Program-made: the position numbers and the translations under genes
The notes under the pieces: generated by a model
The model's database searches: none
What the model saw: the letters and a program-made list of their open reading frames with translations, nothing else
Told to the model about the DNA's origin: nothing
NCBI GenBank assembly: GCA_025200525.1
Contig: CM045762.1
Coordinates: forward strand, 80,629,893 to 80,693,892
DNA length: 64,000 nt
Reading direction: 5' to 3'
Origin: Camellia lanceoleosa
Taxonomy: Eukaryota; Streptophyta; Magnoliopsida; Ericales; Theaceae
Part shown: piece by piece, positions 1 to 11,425 of the stretch
How the letters are laid out: each line of letters opens with the position of its first letter
How positions within the stretch are numbered: the first letter of the stretch is position 1

Positions 1-59
1 ATATTCTGATAACTCCTTACTCACTACTTATCTAAGTGAGATAGTTGTAACTCTTACTC

Positions 60-480
60 TGGTTAGCACAAGACATAACCGTACTTACATAGCTCGGTGC
101 TAATTAAGTCAATTTAGTCAACCTAGTCTTTGGAATGACCTCCTACCGAGCTATCTTTTAGCTTGGTCCGATCCCCACAGATAGCTCGGTCTACGACCGC
201 TAGACCAGGCCACTGATAGCCCACCTTTGACCGAACCAATGCATCCAAGGACCAAGGCTACTGAGATAATTACCTCGGTTCGTGGCTCGGCCCAAGACTA
301 GATCTATCTCGGTCAATTCTAACGGACTTACTTAGCTCGGCCCAATTTATGCATAAATTACCTTCTCAGTAGGATAAATTATTCTCTTGTCCGTTGTTTG
401 ATTTGTATTGGATAAGAAAACATATAAATGTAGGATTACAACTATATTTATCTTCTTTTTTAATCTTACCCTCCATCAAT
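60..480. other. AGCTCGG-rich repeat fragment, possible LTR remnant
   Basis: The words AGCTCGG, CTCGGTC and CTCGGCCC recur in both orientations between 80 and 340. A TATA-like ACATATAAATG lies at about 420. The mix of repeated GC-rich words followed by a TATA-like box resembles the U3 part of an LTR, but no second copy, coding region or target duplication is visible in the window, so the family is unknown. Confidence 0.3.
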
Positions 481-576
481 ATTTCTTCACAATCTATACT
501 TTATCAAAATTTCTTTATAAACGTGGTTTTGAAAAAAAAAATTATAAATAAATAAAAGCAAAGTAAAAATACAAAG

Positions 577-936
577 GCCATGTTTGGTTTTTTTTTTAAA
601 TTTTTTTAAAAAATATAAACTAATTTGATAAAATAAATATCAAAAAATATTTTTAAATTTTTTAAAATTATTTTTAACCTTCTAAAATATAAAATTATAT
701 AAAAATGATAAGTGTTTTAATTTTTAGTTAAGGGTAAAAGAGTCTTTACCTTATTTCCCAACTCATGATATATAATCCTACCACTATTCCATTACTAATA
801 ATCCTTCAAATTTGTTGGATTAATTATCCATTGGATTAATAATCTTGAAACAAAATTTCAAAACAAACACGGGATTATTGGACTTACGGATTAATAATTC
901 TAATCACATGCTCTAATCTTGTCAATCAAACATGCC
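577..936. mobile_element. MITE-like element with short terminal inverted repeats
   Basis: The left end reads GCCATGTTTGGTT and the right end, read on the other strand, GGCATGTTTGATT. The 5-bp direct repeat CAAAG flanks both sides (572-576 and 937-941). The 360-bp interior is AT-rich, has no open frame, and near its right end carries several GGATTAAT/ATTAATCC words. Short inverted ends, a direct repeat and no coding capacity fit a non-autonomous DNA transposon. The superfamily is unclear because 5 bp is not a typical duplication length for the common MITE groups. Confidence 0.5.
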
Positions 937-990
937 CAAAGTGGATTTACCCACCATAACTGAAGGTTTTGAAATCGAGTTACGTTAGAA

Positions 991-1092
991 ATTCTAAATA
1001 ATCTATCAAATTTTTTACTAAATCTCCCACATGGGCATGGTCCCACGCCCATGTGGGAGATTTAGTAAAAAATTTGATAAATTATTTAGAAT
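991..1092. repeat. Near-perfect hairpin with 46-bp arms
   Basis: The arms at 991-1036 and 1047-1092 are reverse complements with a single mismatch, separated by a 10-base loop (1037-1046). Weaker complementarity, a little over half the positions, continues outward for about 30 bp on each side. There is no open frame. It could be the core of a foldback transposon or a small-RNA precursor; the sequence alone does not decide. Confidence 0.85.
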
Positions 1093-1624
1093 CCATAACA
1101 TTTTCATATAAAATCACCTTGGGGCTACGTGGCAACTGCTCCCTCGATGACTCAAGCTCTATGATTTGGTAATTAATAATGTTCTTTTGTCAAATTATAG
1201 CAATGGTACTCCGATGGTCACATGCTATTTTGACAAATTTCAACTAACTTTCTCTCTAAATTTGTAGGTGTTGTTTGGACATAAGTTTTTTAGTATTTTT
1301 TTTTTTAAAATCTTTTTGTGAGCTTTTTTGAACTGTTTTTTTTTTTATAAAAAAAATTATATATTTACATTATTCCCAACTAGACAAATATAAAAAATGA
1401 AAAAAAATTTAAATTAAATAGCACAAGAGCATAATTGAACTGTCTTTTGTTTGAAATTTTCTTTTCTTTTTCTTTCAGGCAAAAGAGCACAACGACTCTT
1501 TTGCATCTCCAAATATCTGATCACCACCATCTACATACCCGAATCCAACAATTGAGATTCATGATCTAGAATCATCCAACCTAAAAGCCCCCATCTCAAA
1601 GTTTCACTCTCATTCTCCCTGAAA
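1093..1624. other. AT-rich intergenic stretch, no feature seen
   Basis: The stretch has long T and A runs around 1300-1430 and no coding frame, terminal repeat or RNA gene that I can recognise. Confidence 0.6.
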
Positions 1625-1719
1625 GCCTCCATCACCGAAAGTCTCTCTCTCTCCGAAGACCCACCAAGCTTTCCTCCTCTATCTCCCTCTCAGTCTCACT
1701 CTTCCTCCATCACTGAAAG

Positions 1720-1752
<33 letters not shown>

Positions 1753-1985
1753 GAAGACCTATCAAGCTTTCCTCCTAATGAACCCTCTCAGTCTCGCTCT
1801 CACTCTCTCTCCGAACCAGTCTCACTCTTCCTTTCACTCTCACTCTCACTCTCACTGTCTCTCCGAACTAGTCTCACTCCCCCTCTTACACTCTCTCTCT
1901 CTTTGAAGACCCATCAAGCTTTCCTCTTCCATCTCCCTCTCAGTCTCACTCTCCCTCTCCCTGAAAGCCTCCATCACCAAAGATC
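1625..1985. repeat. CT-rich degenerate tandem repeat
   Basis: Polypyrimidine sequence in which a block with the words GAAGACC, ATCAAGCTTTCCTC and CCCTCTCAGTCTC returns three times (around 1660, 1757 and 1908) with CTCT runs between. It looks like an old tandem duplication mixed with CT microsatellite. A leader of a lost gene is possible, but no open frame follows. Confidence 0.6.
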
Positions 1986-2402
1986 AGTAGATCAGAACAT
2001 TCCTTCAACCTATTTCAGTAGATCAGTAGATCAGAACATTCCTTCAATTGCACTGAGCTTCAACCTATTTCTTTAAATCCAGGTATTTGTTGTATAAAAT
2101 CTTCTTCAGATTTATTGATTATTTCTTGGATTGCTTGAGATTTGTTGAGATTATTTGAAATTTGTTTGAGATTGCTTCAATGTTGTTGTTTTAGTGAAAT
2201 TCTATTTTTAAAAATAAAATAAAAAAATTGTTGATTTTTTGTTTTCCCAATCGATCTATTTCAGATTTTTTTTTTCAATTGATCTGTTTCAGATTTAAAA
2301 GATTATGATTCAGATTTATTGATTTTTTTTCAATTGATCTATTTTTGTTTGAGTTTTTCTACAAAAGGAAGAGAAAGGGAGGGAGGGAAGGAAGAAAATT
2401 AG
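1986..2402. other. AT-rich intergenic stretch with short direct repeats
   Basis: CAGTAGATCAGAACATTCC and TTCAACCTATTTC each occur twice between 1984 and 2070. T-rich sequence follows, with repeated TTGATCTGTTTCAGATT-like words up to 2350. No coding frame is recognisable. Confidence 0.5.
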
Positions 2403-2590
2403 TTGGTTTTGGGTGAGCTGGCAGATTTGCCATTGCCAAAGTTGTTGTCAAACTTGGCAACAACTTTGGCATTTGCTATTTTTAACAGTTGCTATATCTC
2501 ACCATTGGAGAACCCTTTTTTTCCTCAAAGCTGCTATATTATAGCTTTGCCAGCTCCAATGGCAAATCATTGGAGATGCTCTTACACCGA
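2403..2590. repeat. Nested foldback sequence
   Basis: A perfect 13-bp inverted repeat, GCCAAAGTTGTTG at 2435-2447 with its complement at 2458-2470, sits inside wider complementarity between 2418-2436 and about 2556-2570, and CCATTGGAG/CTCCAATGG form another pair. The 67-codon frame across it has no recognisable domain and is explained by the inverted structure. It may be a small foldback transposon; no target duplication was found. Confidence 0.5.
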
Positions 2591-2708
2591 AGTCACACAC
2601 GACTAACTGTCCATTCACCATAATTTGCAAGGGTTGAACAAAATCTTTTACGTTGCGCTCCACTTTATCCACCTAACGTTGGTGGTGTTCCATCGGAAAA
2701 TGATTACT

Positions 2709-3410
2709 TCAGGCAATCCCCATTCTCATTTCTAGACCATAGCTAGAACTCTTCCCCTCTTCTCTGGTCATAAATTTGCATGAAACGTTATCGGGTCCAA
2801 TGGGGTCACAATCATAACAAAATTCTGTGAATTTTTCATACTTGTAGAACACCTTGACCCCATTTTCTTCATGAGCAAGGCAACCTCTTCGATGGAGAAT
2901 GAAGCCTTGAAGCAAAGGCTTTGTGACATTCATTTCTACCCTAACACAGAGAAAATTACAATGAAGAATGAGCCCTTTAGAGTGGGCTTCCATGCACACA
3001 AGCTTACCAATCCGGTTGCCAATGATTTTCCCATGAGCTTTAGTGAGTTTATCATTGGTAATCCATGGACTTGAACCCATAATGGGCTCCATCGAAATTC
3101 CATCTTTATAGTAGCTTTCTTAGTCTGGAGACATTGGAGGACCAGAAAATTACCCGTAACTGACCAAGGGGCCTTTGCTAAAACCTTCTGATAGTCCTCA
3201 ACCTCAGCAAACTGAATAAGAAACGCATTATCAGGCGATATAGACACACATGCCCTAGTTTTCCAAGCTCCAAGCATATACAACAAGTTTATTCAAAGTC
3301 TTTGAGGCTTTCCAACCAGGCGCACAACTCCGAAACATCCTCACATTAAATGCCTTCACCAAGAACCCAAAGTTATCCTTCTCCGAATAGAGAAACAACT
3401 CTTAATTGAA
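2709..3410 (-). pseudogene. LINE ORF1 fragment (DUF4283 plus degenerate CCHC knuckle)
   Basis: Two overlapping minus-strand frames (3286-2936 and 3092-2709) make one ORF1-type nucleic-acid-binding protein broken by a frameshift. The first frame shows the DUF4283 pattern: FAEVEDYQKVL, APWSVTGNFLVLQ, then PLWVQVHGLP. The second carries the linker VRVEMNVTKPLLQGF followed by a zinc-knuckle region, FCYDCDPIGPDNVSC, where the His of CX2CX4HX4C is replaced by Pro. Related coding traces continue upstream to about 3410. DUF4283/CCHC_4 proteins are the ORF1 of plant L1-type LINEs. No ORF2 adjoins it here, so this is a truncated copy beside Copia-1. Confidence 0.75.
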
Positions 3411-3565
3411 ACAAGTTGACACAAAATGGACAAACCATGAAGAAACTGAAAGATAAACTAACAATGGCAATGGATCAAATTCCCGTGAGGGTGTTTATCA
3501 CGCAAGACGAAATAGACAATCCGGAAGCAAACGGAGTGTTGATATATGTATACTGTTTCTGGGTT

Positions 3566-3824
3566 TGTTGGAAGTAAAAATATAAGAACTACATCTCCAA
3601 CTATTTATAAGTGCTTTGATAACCTTTGCCAAAAGTTATCATGATGTATGGGAATAGATACAATGCTATGAAGCATTGTGTCTCTTTGTGTTTAAATTCA
3701 AACACCAAATTACTTCCAGATTGTTCTATGTCTTGCGGGAAGGTTTATTGACCACCAAATGAAGATTATGATATGGTGTGAGAGGGTTCACCATATTATG
3801 GTGTGATCACCACTCATATTTTCA
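3566..3824 (-). repeat. Copia-1 3' LTR
   Basis: On the minus strand it begins TGAAAATATGAG and, if extended to 3566, ends CTTCCAACA, giving the usual TG...CA ends. A minus-strand TATA box (TTATAAATAG) lies at about 3603-3612, which is why I extend the LTR beyond the part shared with the other copy. The shared part is 3629-3824. Confidence 0.65.
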
Positions 3825-3834
3825 TCTCCCACTT
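3825..3834 (-). promoter_or_regulatory. Copia-1 polypurine tract
   Basis: On the minus strand AAGTGGGAGA abuts the TGAAAA start of the 3' LTR. Its position and purine content fit the plus-strand primer site. Confidence 0.7.
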
Positions 3835-4449
3835 GATCACATTATAATATTGGTGATAAAACCTGAGTTGGGCATGTTAACGTTGGTACCAAAATTTTGC
3901 CTCATACCGACTTTCATCTATGAAATTATCTCATAGATCGACGTCTGATTGTGACTTGGCCATACGTGCACACGTTTTTGTCACCAATCTGGCCGCACCC
4001 GTATGAATGTGTTCTCCCATTGTTCAACACATTCTAGATAACTTCAATTCACTATATAACAAGTGAACGACATCAATTTTCAGTGATGGGTTCATAGTCC
4101 ATACCCAATCACCATTGACGACTTTAGCCGTACACATTTTTCATATGTCGACCTGCATTGAAATTATTGTTAAGTACTTCCTTTAAGACCCATTCCTGAA
4201 GGCTTTCCTTAACACACCTTATCAATGACTTTTTGCTGATCAAGCAGATAATATCATCTAGTTTGCACATTGCATATTATGGACTTTACATCTCATGCTA
4301 ATTATGATATCCGTACTTTGTTAGTTCCTCTATCTTGTTACCTGACCAAACACATGTTTCCATGCAAGATAAAGTCGCAAAACATCGGTTATCTAGGCGT
4401 CCCCAGAGTCATCCGACTATGCTCTTATATAAGTAGCTAAACCACCTTG
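3835..4449 (-). other. Copia-1 3' untranslated region
   Basis: About 600 bp between the end of the RNase H frame and the polypurine tract. It has no domain and no frame worth calling. Such a spacer is normal for many plant copia families. Confidence 0.5.
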
Positions 4450-6041
4450 CTAGGTATTTTTCAATCCCATATTAGCTATATGTTCTCTGAATTTTTCCAG
4501 AGACAACCCTTTGGTCATAGGGTCAGCCACCATCTCTCTTGAGGGTATATAGTTGACTTTTATTTCACCTCTCTCCACTATGTCCTGAATATAGTGGTAA
4601 CTAACATCAATATGTTTTCCCTTAGAGCTACTTGCTCCACTTTTTATTAATGAGATGGCAGACTGATTGTCACAAAACATACTGACCGGTTTGACAGGTA
4701 TACCTAATTGTAAACTGTCAACAAATCGTTTTATCCAGACCGCATTACTAATGGCTGTACTGCATGCTATGTATTCAACTTCCATAGTATACTTTGCAAC
4801 ACAACTCTGTTTCTTACTTAACCAAGAAACAGCTATTCTACCAAACAAGAACACATGACCACTAGTAGATTTTCTATCATCTACATCTCCTGCAAAATCC
4901 GCGTCAGTGTATCCTTTTATGTCTAAATCACACAAACCAAAACATAATTTCAAATTTTTAGTGCCTTTTAAATATCTGAATATTCTTTTAACTGCTTGCC
5001 AATGTTCCTTACCTGGATTGGATTGAAACCGACTTACCAATCCGACTGCATGACAGATGTCAGGTCTAGTGCTTGTCATGGCATACATTAGGCTGCCTAC
5101 TGCCTGAGCATATGGAACATTTCTGATTTCCTCAATGTCAGACTTAGTTTGAGGGCTCATACATTTACTAAGACTTTGTCCCTTGCAAACAAGCGTACTT
5201 AAAGAATTATAGTTATCCATATTAAATCTTTTGAGCACCTTATCTAGATATTTCTCTTGATCTAGATATAATAATTTTGAATTTCTATCTCTTGAAATTC
5301 TAATACCTAGAACATAGGTTGCAAAACCCATGTCTTTCATTTCAAATCTAGATGCTAAGAAAGTTTTGGTTTTAATAATCATATCTGGAAAATTTCCTGC
5401 TAACAATATGTCATCCACATATAAAGACGATATTGCTAACTTGTCATCATTTTTCCAGATATAAACACAGTGATCTAATGGACTTACAACATAGCCCATT
5501 TCTAAAATGGCTTGGTGGAACTTCAAATACCATTGTCTTGAAGATTGTTTAAGTCCATATAGAGATTTCTTCAACTTGTAGACTTTATCCTCGTTGCCTT
5601 GGTTCTGGAAACCATTAGGTTGTATCATATAAATTTCCTCTTTTAATTCTCCATTGAGAAAAGCAGTTTTAACATCTAATTGATGCAATTCCAAATCCAT
5701 CATGGCTACTACTGCCATTAGAATCCTTATAGAGGCAAATTTTGCAACAGGAGAATACGTATCTACAAAGTCTATTCCAGGTCGTTGAGTGAATCCCTTG
5801 GTTACTAACCTGGCCTTGTATTTCTCCAAACTTCCATCTACTTTAAATTCTTTCTAAGAACCCATTTGCAACCAATGGCTTTTCTTCCATTCGGAAGATC
5901 GGTTAATTCCCAAATATCATTTTTCTTGATGGAGTCAAGTTCTTCATTTATTGCTTCAAGCCATTGTGTAGCATCACTGCTACTTATTGCTTCATTATAA
6001 CTAGTAGGATCATCTACTAAGTTCTTCAACTTGAAAAACAT
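4450..6041 (-). pseudogene. Copia-1 reverse transcriptase and RNase H
   Basis: A 459-residue open frame (5829-4450) holds most of the reverse transcriptase and the whole RNase H. The upstream piece (6041-5838) holds the start of the domain, with WLEAINEELDSI and DLPNGRKAIGCKWV. A frameshift at about 5835 separates them. In the long frame the palm has QLDVKTAFLNG (Asp52) and the catalytic YVDD (137-140). RNase H shows YTDADFAG (Asp309), EVEY (Glu352) and FCDN (Asp387), and ends with VADPMTKGL. The enzyme would copy the element RNA in cytoplasmic particles. The domains look intact apart from the break, so loss of function was recent. Confidence 0.9.
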
Positions 6042-7218
6042 AATGATCTTTCAAAACCGTAGATGGACGTCTTGCTCTCTTACTCCCACTTAGCTCAGAA
6101 TTCGAAGCAGGTAAAACAACATCATGTAATTTGCGTTTGCTCCCACTATTAGATAGTTCGGGAAGAACATGTTGACTGTGTGACAAAGAAGAAAGAGAAG
6201 AATCCTGAGATACTTCAGAGAGCAATTCAATTTGTTCAATAGGAGTAACAAGATCAGTGGATTTAGGAAAAATAGCATCTCTACTTTCTATTAATCCACG
6301 TTCGGGATGGTAAAAACAATAACCACTCCCATTTTCGACATAACCAATAAACTTCCATTCCCAAGTTTTGCTTCCCAAATTATTCCTTAAAGGTTTGGGA
6401 ATAAGTACATGTGCCTTACATCCCCAAACTTTGAGAGTTTGAACATTAGGTTTAGTGCCATTCCAGTATTCATAAGGAGTTAGAGGTTTGGCTTTTGTTT
6501 CAACTCTATTTAAGATATACGCAACGGTGGATAAGGCTTCCCCCCAAAAATGAATAGGAAGATCAGCATGAGCCATCATAGACCTTGTCATTTCCATGAG
6601 AGTACGATTTCATCTTTCTGCAACCCCATTTTGTTGTGGTGTATATGGCATTGTAAACAAATGTTTTATGCCATTCTCTTTGCAGAAAGAATCCATCGCT
6701 TCATATTCGCCACCTCTATCATTATTCAAGTGTCTAATAGACCGACCAAGTTGTTTTTCTACCTCTAATTTATATTCCTTAAACTTTTCAAGTGCTTCTG
6801 ATTTTTGTTTAAGAAGGTAGATATGTCCATATCTTGAATAATCATCAGTGAAAGTAATAAAGTATTCCATGCTTCGATGAGTTTTAGTTCTTAAAGGCCC
6901 GCAAATGTCCGAATGAATTATTTCAAGTAATTCCGATGATTTCCAATGTTTAAAAAATGGCTTGCTAGTCATTTTACCTTTGATACATGGTTCACATATA
7001 TCAAAATCATCAGAACATACTTGAGGCAATAAACCACTTTTAAACATTCGAGACATTTTATTTTTATTAATGCGACCTAACCTTAAATGCCACAAATAAG
7101 AACTATTACTAATAGAAACATGCAAATAATCAGAAATACATACTTTATTATCAATAGGAAGAGAGTACATGTTATTCACTCTTACACCTTTCACTAATAC
7201 ACTCCCTTTCTTAATCAA
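6010..7218 (-). pseudogene. Copia-1 GAG-pre-integrase and integrase
   Basis: Two in-phase frames (7218-6610 and 6597-6010) are separated by one TGA codon at 6610-6612, directly after NGVAER. The first holds the zinc-binding part WHLRLGR...CEPC, where the second His is Arg49. It also has the catalytic acids Asp104 (IHSDICGPL), Asp167 (NNDRGGEY) and Glu201 (NGVAER). The second frame continues with FWGEALSTVAYILNR, LKVWGCKAHV and a Ser-rich linker. The integrase inserts the cDNA into chromosomes. A frameshift at about 6030 separates it from the reverse transcriptase. Confidence 0.88.
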
Positions 7219-7242
7219 TACTGTGTTAAACCTAAAACTAAC

Positions 7243-8388
7243 CTAAAAACCTTTTTGAGTTAACACCGGAATTGAAATTAAATTTCGCCGAATGTTAGGT
7301 ACATAAAGCACATCATGAAGCACAATAGAAGTCTCATTAATAGAGAATTGACAATTGCTTATACCCAAAACATCACTATAGGAGTTGTTGCCCATGTAGA
7401 TTATGTGTTCACCAACCTTCTTTTCAGTAAACTCCACGAACATGTCTTTATTTTGCACAATATGTCTAGTTGCAGCAGAATCAATCCACCATGAATTTGA
7501 TGAAGGCTCAAGTACCAATGTTTCAAAAATTGTCATGGCAACAGGGTTATGATCCTTGTTCTGCTTCTTCTGAGGACAATTGGCTTCGATATGACCTTTT
7601 TGACCGCACTTGTAACATGGGCCAATTTGATGCTTGTGATGTTGTTGTTTTTGCCATTCTTTTGGCTTCTTCCATCCTTTCTGAAATCCTTTCTTCCATT
7701 TTTTCTTGAAAAAAGTCGTCTTTTTCTTGTTGAATGGAGTGTGGGTATTATTTTGTGGTTGTGGTGAAGATTGTGCCATCAACAAATTAGAAGACAATCC
7801 TTCTTTACGCCTACGTTTCATTCTTTTTTCTTCCAAAACTAAGAGTACAGGCAATGTGACCATTGAAATCTCTCTTCCGCTATGAGTTAAAGATGTGATA
7901 ACATAATTCCAAGATAATGGAAGACTATTAAGTATAGTAGTTACTTGCATCTTGTCCGACAAAGAGTGATCAGCGTTGGATAATTCTTTAGCAATTAATT
8001 CCATTTGATTAACATGATCACCAACACTATCATTATCACTCATACGAGTGTTATTATATTTGTCCAAGAGCAATTGAATTTGAGTATCTGATCGGACTTC
8101 ATACTTACTTTCTAGTGCTTCCATTAGTTGTCTTGCAGTTTCATGTTCTTCAAAGAGCGGAATTATGTTATCATTCATATTATGTAACATAGTTGCCTTT
8201 GCCATTGCATCATCTTCTATCCATTTATTTTGGAACCAATTTGAATCATCATCTAGTTTAGAAGTGGATAAAGTATGCAATGTTTTCTCATGTGTAAGAA
8301 GATAAGCTATATGGCGTTTCCATGTTCGGAAATTATTTCCATCAAGCATCTCGATTCTCGAAGAATCCATCGTATTTTTAATAGCCAT
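7243..8388 (-). pseudogene. Copia-1 gag and protease
   Basis: This 381-residue frame begins with a UBN2-type gag domain: FRTWKRHIAYLL near residue 20 and ALESKY at 91-96. A Lys-rich segment (about 221-254) follows, then a complete CCHC zinc knuckle, CYKCGQKGHIEANC (258-271). The protease motif WWIDSAATRHI puts Asp303 in a DSA context instead of the usual DSG/DTG, which may have lowered or ended activity. The frame stops at a TAG (7243-7245), in phase with the following integrase frame, so one nonsense mutation separates them. Gag packages the RNA into virus-like particles and the protease cuts the polyprotein. Confidence 0.88.
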
Positions 8389-9439
8389 ATTAAAAATAAA
8401 ATGTGATACTATGAAAATTCAAATGTGAATATGAAAATTCAAATGTGAATATTACAATACTAAACTAAAAATAAAAATAAGCAAAATTAAAAATTGTAAT
8501 AATAGTTACGAGCCCAAGGACAAGCCCAAGGAACACAATGGTGCCTTTTAAACAATGTTCCTTCGGATGTTTTCCTTGATAACACCTTTGGATAGCCTCC
8601 TCCTCAAATTTTGTTTTCAGAAAATTTAGAACAAGTACCCACAAAAAAATTCTTAGCAAAATTCTAAAAATGTTGGCTTTTGAATGACTTAAAACGGCCT
8701 TGAAATGAGTGAGAACGAGCCGAAAAACCCCTTGAACCAATCTGCCGGTTCAAAGTTGTGGCTGAACTGGCTTGAACCGCTGGTCAACGCGCCGGTCAAC
8801 GCGCGGAGCAGGATGCAAGTCAACACGCGGGTCGGGCGAGGCAGATCGACGCGAGTCCGGGTGTGGTGCACTGGGCACCGGGTCGACGCATGAGCTTGGC
8901 GCCTGCTGGCCGCAGATTAATTGGGCTGGGTGATCCTTGGGACTTTGGGCTGCTGGACTCCTTCTGACTTACTTGGGCTGATGGTTGAATTGGCCCAAAA
9001 ATTTTCTTTTTAATTTGTAGGCCCAAAGGAACAGATTTCCTAGCAGTTATTTTTATTCTTGGGCCCTTTTTAATGGATTTTATTTTTGGCCCAAAATTTT
9101 CAATTTCCAGAAGAGAGTCTTCAACGGTGCACAGGTTGTCTTCTCCGGTTACGGGAGTCGGCGACCACAGACTGAAACTCGAATTTTGTGGATCAAATTT
9201 TTTCCGTTTTTCACAACGAATTACACTGTTGTGATCAAAATTCTGTGACGAACAAGAAGGAGCAAATTTGGAGACCCAATTGGAACCAAAAAATATTTTA
9301 TAAAATTTCTTCCAACGGTGCAATTCGGCTTCACTTTCGGCAAGGTTCGGAACAACAGCGCCACCAACAGTTATTTTCTTCGGATAGTATTCTGGGAATA
9401 CGACACGTTGGTGATAATTATATAAACAAACGGAATTCA
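8389..9439 (-). other. Copia-1 leader with a long unexplained open frame
   Basis: About 1 kb lies between the right LTR and gag, longer than usual for copia. A minus-strand frame runs open from 9443 to 8820 (207 codons, non-ATG start). Its product would be basic and Ser/Pro-rich toward the end, with no domain I recognise. Several TTGGGCC/GGCCCAA words occur between 8930 and 9090. No clear primer binding site for initiator tRNA-Met is visible next to the LTR. Confidence 0.5.
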
Positions 9440-9635
9440 CCAAGAGTTATCATGATGTATGGGAATAGATACAATGCTATGAAGCATTGTGTCTCTTTGT
9501 GTTTAAATTCAAACACCAAATTACTTCCAGATTGTTCTATGTCTTGCGGGAAGGTTTATTGACCACCAAATGAAGATTATGATATGGTGTGAGAGGGTTC
9601 ACCATATTATGGTGTGATCACCACTCATATCTTCA
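9440..9635 (-). repeat. Copia-1 5' LTR, shared part
   Basis: It matches 3629-3824 position for position, with two or three substitutions. On the minus strand it begins TGAAGATATGAG. Its last 14 bp (CACTCATATCTTCA) are repeated just outside at 9640-9653. TTCAC occurs directly on both sides (9436-9440 and 9636-9640). The part of the 3' LTR carrying the TATA box has no clear counterpart here. Confidence 0.7.
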
Positions 9636-11061
9636 TTCACACTCATATCTTCAGAAACCACGGAGTCCACACACCTTGGAAACTTCTAAAGAGCACAAGA
9701 ATTATCCCTAATCAATCTCAAGCAAAGAGAGAACTCTCACAAAGAAATGGGATTAATCCAAGATGCTACCAAGAAGTAGAGAAAGATCTCACATGGAGAG
9801 AGACAGAAATCAAGTTGTTTGAATTTTATTTTATTTTATATATTTGTGTGTGTGTGTTTTTTTTAAAGATTTTGTACCTTAAACAAAGGAAAATTTTATA
9901 AATTATTTATTTATTTATTTAAAGATGGTATCATAAATTCTTAATCACACAATTGTAGAGTTGTAGTTATCATATTATTCTATTAAGTATTTCATAACAA
10001 TAATATTATAAATTCATATTTAACTACCTAAAAATTATTCATAATTATAATCTTGCATTTAGATTTATTCTACATATAGAATCCACACTACACAAATTTA
10101 ATTTTCACCACACAACTATCCATCCAAAAAATTTTGGATGGATATGTCTGGATTTACAAACTTTTCCATTTCATAAAGTTTAAAAGTGTGCAAACAAATT
10201 TATTTTTTAATCATGAAAACTCACTATTGAATTTATACCATTTTTTTGACTATAGTTGTATAGAATTAATTTTCTTCATGTCTTAATTGACCCAAAAAAA
10301 CAACCCTTTTTTTAATTTTTTTTTTAGAACAAGAAAAGTAGTTATATTAAAATAAAGCAAATAACATACAACAAAGAAAAATAAAAAGACCTTAAAGGGC
10401 CAGGCCAAATAAATAACCAAACAAAAAAAAGAACAAATTCCTAAAAAAAATCAGTTATGATCTAGAGAAAACTACCGATCCTCTCATAAATGTAGTTTGG
10501 AAAGTTAGGTTCATATTAAACCAAGCAAGATCTGCATCAACACCCACAAGATCTACATCAAACCACCGATCGTCACCACTGACGTCATCCTCGTCGCCAC
10601 TACCCAACTTCGCCGCTGCCGTTGCTGTCGCCATACTTAGGACACCGCCAGAAGTAAGAGTTGAATAGGAAGAACACCCATAATGGTATAGGAGAAGGCT
10701 TAAAAAAATAGGGAGCCATTGTGGGTGTTGAAAATTAAAAAATCTATGCAAAATCAGGGGAAAAACACTCAAAAGTCCTATTTCCCTATTCCAGACATAA
10801 AAACCCCAAATCTACATTCTAGAAGTGCATATCTATGCTGTAGGAGTGTAGATCTATACTTTAAAAGTGTAAAGGAGGTCGTTAGACACCCAAGCATTGT
10901 CGAAAATCTCCTAGAAAGAGAAGCTCTCACTACTCTCTCTGGACGTTTCGAAAAAACATCTTAGCATTTTGATTTTGTCTTTTCGTTAGTAAAGGTTTTC
11001 CCATGCCCTGTTAGTGGTTTTTTTTTTTCCTAATTGAGAACCAAACAACGGCGGAGAAATA

Positions 11062-11107
<46 letters not shown>

Positions 11108-11420
11108 TTTATTCTTATTTTCTAACTAGATGGACTTATTTTAGTTAGGGTGGATTACAAATATATTTTAATTAATAGTTTTGATAATTTTATTTTATGT
11201 AAGAAAGTACTTAAGAATTTTATTTTTTCTATTGACTCTTGCAAATGAAAAAATTTAATAAAAGATATTGTAATTTTTGAAATCATAAAAGACAATTCAT
11301 ATTTCAAATAAACTTCTAGCTATATATTTGTAATTTGCCTTTTTATTTACAAGACAATAAAATGGAATGTTAAATGATAGTAGATATAGTCCATTAACAG
11401 ACAATTTGTTCACTATACTA
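9636..11420. other. AT-rich intergenic region, no gene recognised
   Basis: The region is rich in A and T homopolymers, with ATTT repeats at about 9905-9920. The only frame of note is 10772-10455 on the minus strand (105 codons, Ala- and Asp-rich in the middle). It matches no family I know and lies in low-complexity sequence, so I do not call it a gene. Confidence 0.55.
11064..11104. repeat. (TC)n microsatellite
   Basis: About 20 uninterrupted TC dinucleotides. Confidence 0.97.
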
Positions 11421-11425
11421 TATAC

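Larger units (their letters stand above)
3566..9635 (-). mobile_element. Copia-1: Ty1/copia LTR retrotransposon
   Basis: Domain order on the minus strand is gag, protease, integrase, reverse transcriptase, RNase H, the order that defines Ty1/copia. About 196 bp of LTR sequence is shared by 3629-3824 and 9440-9635 with only two or three differences and no indel, which implies a recent insertion. The coding region has two in-frame stops (7243, 6610) and two frameshifts (about 6030 and 5835) and could not make a continuous polyprotein. I could not find a matching 5-bp target duplication: TTCAC follows the right LTR, and the sequence before the left one does not match. Confidence 0.85.

Noticed and set aside
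10455..10772. 105-codon minus-strand frame
   Set aside because: No domain, flanked by low-complexity sequence, and Ala run from a CGCCGCTGCCG tract; no support beyond length.
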